DNA from: Lachnospiraceae bacterium
GTDB taxonomy: Bacteria > Bacillota > Clostridia > Lachnospirales > Lachnospiraceae
DNA: 64,000 nt
Assembly: GCA_021203205.1 (NCBI GenBank)
Contig: JAJQBQ010000053.1
Span: forward strand, 34,154 to 98,153
Direction: 5' to 3'
Numbering within the stretch: the stretch's first letter is position 1; every line of letters begins with the position of its first letter. The notes beneath the pieces were generated by a model. That model was given only the letters and a program-made list of their open reading frames with translations, had not been told where the DNA came from and did not search any database. Made by a program: the position numbers and the translations under genes. Positions 61,176 to 64,000 of this stretch are shown here, piece by piece.

Positions 61176-62765
61176 ATGGATTTCCGGTTTGACGCACAGG
61201 AACCTGTGCGGGTATGGTATTATTTCGGGCAGCTGAGCCGCATCCCGCGTGGGTCGCGGAACACGGCACAGGTGAGTGATTACTGCGTTTCTTTCGCAAA
61301 GGAGCACGGGCTAAAGTACCGACAGGATGCTTTGGGCAACGTGATCATCTGGAAGGCCGCGAGCATCGGTCGTGAGAGCGAGCCGGCGGTTATTCTGCAG
61401 GGACATCTGGATATGGTGGCCGAAAAGTGCGAAGGCTCGGCCCACGATTTTTTCAAAGATCCCCTGGAATTGAAGCGCGAAGGCGACATGATTTATGCGC
61501 AGGATACAACACTTGGCGGGGATGACGGGATCGCCATCGCCTACAGCATGGCCATTCTGGAGGATGACACCTTAAGCCATCCGGCTCTGGTGGCCGTTTT
61601 TACGGTGGATGAGGAGATTGGCCTTCTGGGGGCGGCAGCGCTGGATATGGAGGACATTGACGCGAAATATGTGCTGAACATGGACTCCGAGACAGAGGGC
61701 GAGCTGATCGCCGGATGCGCCGGGGGCATGACCTCCACCACAACGCTGGAACTTTGTACCGTATCTGCCAGGCAGGCGCTGGGGCTGTGTGCTTCGCACG
61801 CGGAACCGGAGAATTCTGCTTCGGATATGCCTGCTGCCATACTGGAAATTTCCGTCACCGGTCTTGCCGGCGGCCACTCCGGCACGGAAATCCAGAAGGA
61901 GCACTGTAACGCCGCCAAACTGTTCGGACGGGTGTTAAATGATATTCTCCGGGAGGTGAATGTCTGCCTCATCGACGCGCATTTCGGCCAGAAGGATAAC
62001 GCGATTCCGTGTTTCGGCAGTGCACATATTCTGGCAGCGGCGGCGGATATCCCGGCCATACAGCGCACCGTGGCGGAAACGGAGCGCAGGGCAGCAAAGG
62101 AACACGCGGTTTCCGATCCGCATCTGGCGGTTCGGGTTTGCAAGGCGGGTGACTGCTCTGACAAATGCGGTCTCCCGGACAGCTGTGCCGCAGAAGACAA
62201 TGTGGGTCCGGGAAATCAGAATAAGATGCCGGAAAAGATCACGGCAGCGACACCGGAAGACACGCGCAAGGTTGCGTCTTATCTGATGCTTGCGCCGAAC
62301 GGCATTTTATACTGGCATCCGACCATCCCGGGACTTGTGGAAACTTCCCTTAATCTCGGTATTTTCGATGTGCAAAATTCGGTCATGACGGCCGGCTATT
62401 CCGTGCGAAGCTCGGTGGCCTCCAGAAAACATCTGCTTGGGGAGATGCTGCGCACGCTGGCTGACACCGTCGGCGCGGATTACAGCGAGGCAGGCGATTA
62501 CCCGGGCTGGGAATACCGGGAGGATTCCGTTCTAAGGCCTGCCATGGTACAAATCTATCAGGAACTTTTCGGAGAAAAACCGGAAGTCTGCACTATCCAC
62601 GCGGGGCTGGAATGCGGCTATTTCATGGGAAAGAAGCCGGATCTGGACATTGTCTCCTTTGGACCGAATATTTACGATATTCACACGGCCAAGGAGCGCA
62701 TCAGTATTTCATCCGTGGAGCGCGGCTACCGTTATGTGAGAAAAATTCTGGAGACGACGCTGTAA
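61176..62765 (+). CDS. pepD: Aminoacyl-histidine dipeptidase (M20 family, PepD-like)
   Basis: A cytoplasmic di-zinc peptidase of about 529 residues that hydrolyses dipeptides of the Xaa-His type. Metal ligands are in VILQGHLDMVAEK (HxD), TTLGGDDGIA (bridging Asp), TVDEEIGLLGA (catalytic and metal Glu), LNMDSETEGE and the C-terminal HAGLECGYF. The segment DAHFGQKDNAIP corresponds to the lid-domain start. Low-complexity inserts lie near residues 200-225 and 325-365, outside the core. The ATG after the second AAGGAG was chosen over an in-frame GTG within that site. Confidence 0.93.
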   Translation: MDFRFDAQEPVRVWYYFGQLSRIPRGSRNTAQVSDYCVSFAKEHGLKYRQDALGNVIIWKAASIGRESEPAVILQGHLDMVAEKCEGSAHDFFKDPLELKREGDMIYAQDTTLGGDDGIAIAYSMAILEDDTLSHPALVAVFTVDEEIGLLGAAALDMEDIDAKYVLNMDSETEGELIAGCAGGMTSTTTLELCTVSARQALGLCASHAEPENSASDMPAAILEISVTGLAGGHSGTEIQKEHCNAAKLFGRVLNDILREVNVCLIDAHFGQKDNAIPCFGSAHILAAAADIPAIQRTVAETERRAAKEHAVSDPHLAVRVCKAGDCSDKCGLPDSCAAEDNVGPGNQNKMPEKITAATPEDTRKVASYLMLAPNGILYWHPTIPGLVETSLNLGIFDVQNSVMTAGYSVRSSVASRKHLLGEMLRTLADTVGADYSEAGDYPGWEYREDSVLRPAMVQIYQELFGEKPEVCTIHAGLECGYFMGKKPDLDIVSFGPNIYDIHTAKERISISSVERGYRYVRKILETTL

Positions 62766-62849
62766 ACTGACCTGGTGGGGAACGGACTTCACGTACAGGA
62801 AATCGGAGAGAAAACCTGTATTGAAGTTCATGAACAGTTTACCGGAGAA

Positions 62850-62945
62850 GGAACCGATGGGAATGTATATAGAAGGTTCATCGGATGGAAAACCGGCGGA
62901 AAAGTATATAGACGGTTCACCGGCGGAAAACTTATGGACGGTTGA
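62850..62945 (+). repeat. Degenerate tandem repeats in the pepD downstream spacer
   Basis: Copies of a GGTTCA(C/T)CGG(A/C)(T/G)GGAAAA-type unit with TATATAGA occur three times. An open frame across them gives YIEGSSDGKPAEKYIDGS-like peptides but begins at a TTG without a ribosome binding site, so I do not call a gene. Confidence 0.6.
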
Positions 62946-63005
62946 CAGGAGAAGAAAGAAACAGCTGAATTATTCCGGAGAGAATAAATCAAGAAGGAAA
63001 ATAAC

Positions 63006-63803
63006 ATGAGATTAGGAAGTATCGCCAGCGGCAGCAGCGGCAACTGCATCTATATCGGTTCGGATCACACGCATATCCTGGTGGATACCGGGATCAGCAA
63101 GAAGAGAATCGAAGAGGGGCTTGCCGCCTACGAGCTGTCGCCGAAGGATCTGGACGGAATCTTTATCACCCACGAGCATATCGACCACATCAGCGGGCTC
63201 GGCGTGCTCACGAGGAAGTATCCGGTGCCGATCTATGCGACAAAGGAAACCATTTACGGCATACGGCAGACGAAAAGTCTCGGCGCGCTCGACAAATCCC
63301 TGTTTGTTGAGATTGAGCCGGAGGAGGATGTGACAGTCGGCGATCTGACGGTGCACCCGTTTTCCATCAGCCATGATGCGCTTAACCCGGTGGCCTACAC
63401 GGTCACGGACGGAGAGAAAAAGGCCGCGGTCGCGACGGATATGGGGCGTTTCGACAAAAAAACCGTCGACCGGCTGACCGGTATGAACTGCATGCTTGTG
63501 GAGGCCAATCACGACATCCACATGCTGGAAACCGGCTCGTACCCCTATCCCTTAAAGGTTCGGATTGCCGGCGACCACGGACATCTGTCCAACGACGCGG
63601 CGGGCGACCTGATCAATCAGGTTCTGAACCCGGATTTGAAGTACATATTTTTGGGACACCTGAGCAGGGAAAACAATTATCCGCAGCTGGCCTGGGAGAC
63701 GGTGCGTCTGAACATAAACACGGCAGATACGCCCTATCGGGCTTCGGATTTTGACCTGCGGGTCGCTTCCCGCACAGAGGCGGGGGAAGCGGTTGAATTT
63801 TAG
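63006..63803 (+). CDS. Metallo-beta-lactamase-fold hydrolase (YycJ/WalJ-like)
   Basis: A 265-residue cytoplasmic MBL-fold protein: the opening SIASGSSGNCIYIG and VDTGIS are typical of the YycJ group, the zinc motif is THEHIDH near residue 58, further ligands occur in ISHDA and EANHD, and GHLS near 202 and LGHLSRENN near 220 close the site. Relatives are linked to DNA or RNA exonuclease activity and, in bacilli, to the walRK operon. No walRK genes are present here. AAGAAGGAAA precedes the ATG. Confidence 0.92.
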   Translation: MRLGSIASGSSGNCIYIGSDHTHILVDTGISKKRIEEGLAAYELSPKDLDGIFITHEHIDHISGLGVLTRKYPVPIYATKETIYGIRQTKSLGALDKSLFVEIEPEEDVTVGDLTVHPFSISHDALNPVAYTVTDGEKKAAVATDMGRFDKKTVDRLTGMNCMLVEANHDIHMLETGSYPYPLKVRIAGDHGHLSNDAAGDLINQVLNPDLKYIFLGHLSRENNYPQLAWETVRLNINTADTPYRASDFDLRVASRTEAGEAVEF

Positions 63804-63919
63804 ATACCCGGAAATCGCAAAAGACGCTGTGAACGCTTACCTTTGCAGAAAAAATGCAGAGCGGGGGCATTCCACGGCGTCGGGATCCTTCCGGTATGAC
63901 AGAGAGGAGAGTTCTGCAA

Positions 63920-64000
63920 ATGAAAAGAGCAGTTATCACAGTGATCGGCACGGACGGAGTCGGTATCATTGCAAAAATCTGTACCTATCTCGCGGAGCAC
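63920..64000 (+). CDS. ACT-domain protein (UPF0237 type), cut by the window end
   Basis: Only 27 codons are visible: MKRAVITVIGTDGVGIIAKI and on to the window end. This matches the first strand and helix of small ACT-domain proteins of the UPF0237 family, about 90 residues long and usually followed by a PFL-like/DUF711 gene. GAGAGGAG precedes the ATG by 8-10 bp. The product would bind an amino acid or similar ligand. Confidence 0.75.
   Translation, partial: MKRAVITVIGTDGVGIIAKICTYLAEH

Noticed and set aside
62821-63009. 62-codon open frame after pepD
   Set aside because: TTG start without ribosome binding site; the peptide is only the translation of degenerate tandem repeats.

Overview
The window is one contiguous stretch of chromosome from an anaerobic, endospore-forming Firmicute, most likely a member of the Lachnospiraceae or a close clostridial relative. 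This rests on gene content: a SipL-type spore coat morphogen, GerA-family germination proteins, YlbJ, a firmicute class III fructose-1,6-bisphosphatase, a feoA-feoA-feoB operon with a FeoB-associated Cys-rich protein, a biotin-dependent Na+-pumping decarboxylase cluster, ispH overlapping rpsA, low-GC-type SigA promoters and strong GGAGG ribosome binding sites. No tRNA, rRNA, CRISPR array, prophage or insertion sequence with a transposase was recognised.

Layout. 0-7 kb: a P-loop protein with acidic repeats, an RDD membrane protein, a DtxR/MntR-like regulator, fbp and an ABC-F ATPase. 7-16 kb: a PHP phosphoesterase, a GH13 glycogen-debranching-like protein whose catalytic residues are all replaced, a TraX-family membrane protein, and a MarR regulator followed by a heterodimeric ABC exporter. 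16-26 kb: a PrcB-like lipoprotein, sipL, ispE, a GntR regulator and a germinant-receptor locus with an unusual GerAB-GerAC fusion. 26-38 kb: leuS, an intracellular GH43 protein, ilvN-ilvC, a small conserved protein, a FeoB-associated protein, an AAA-ATPase-like/PD-(D/E)XK protein and the feo operon with three candidate metal-regulator operators. 39-46 kb: a MATE transporter behind a terminator-containing leader, a low-molecular-weight tyrosine phosphatase, an SGNH acetylesterase, a cyclophilin, aroA and tyrA. 46-53 kb: a MarR-like regulator and a five-gene carboxyltransferase/biotin carrier/Na+ pump cluster. 53-64 kb: a flavoprotein, cmk, ispH-rpsA, rsmD-coaD plus a coiled-coil protein, ylbJ, pepD, a metallo-beta-lactamase-fold protein and the start of an ACT-domain protein.

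Two features set this sequence apart. First, short in-frame tandem repeats (27, 33, 42 and 66 bp) and other low-complexity peptides are inserted into loops and ends of otherwise ordinary proteins (AroA, GerA, YlbJ, the first P-loop protein, the PHP protein and others). Similar 15-42 bp tandem repeats, some looking like decayed coding repeats, fill the spacers. Second, intergenic hairpin elements recur with conserved tips but unrelated, perfectly paired stems, which points to selection or mobility acting on structure.

Metabolically the window joins branched-chain and aromatic amino acid synthesis (ilvN, ilvC, leuS; aroA, tyrA), isoprenoid synthesis by the MEP route (ispE, ispH), gluconeogenesis, Fe(II) uptake and Na+-coupled decarboxylation, together with sporulation and germination genes.
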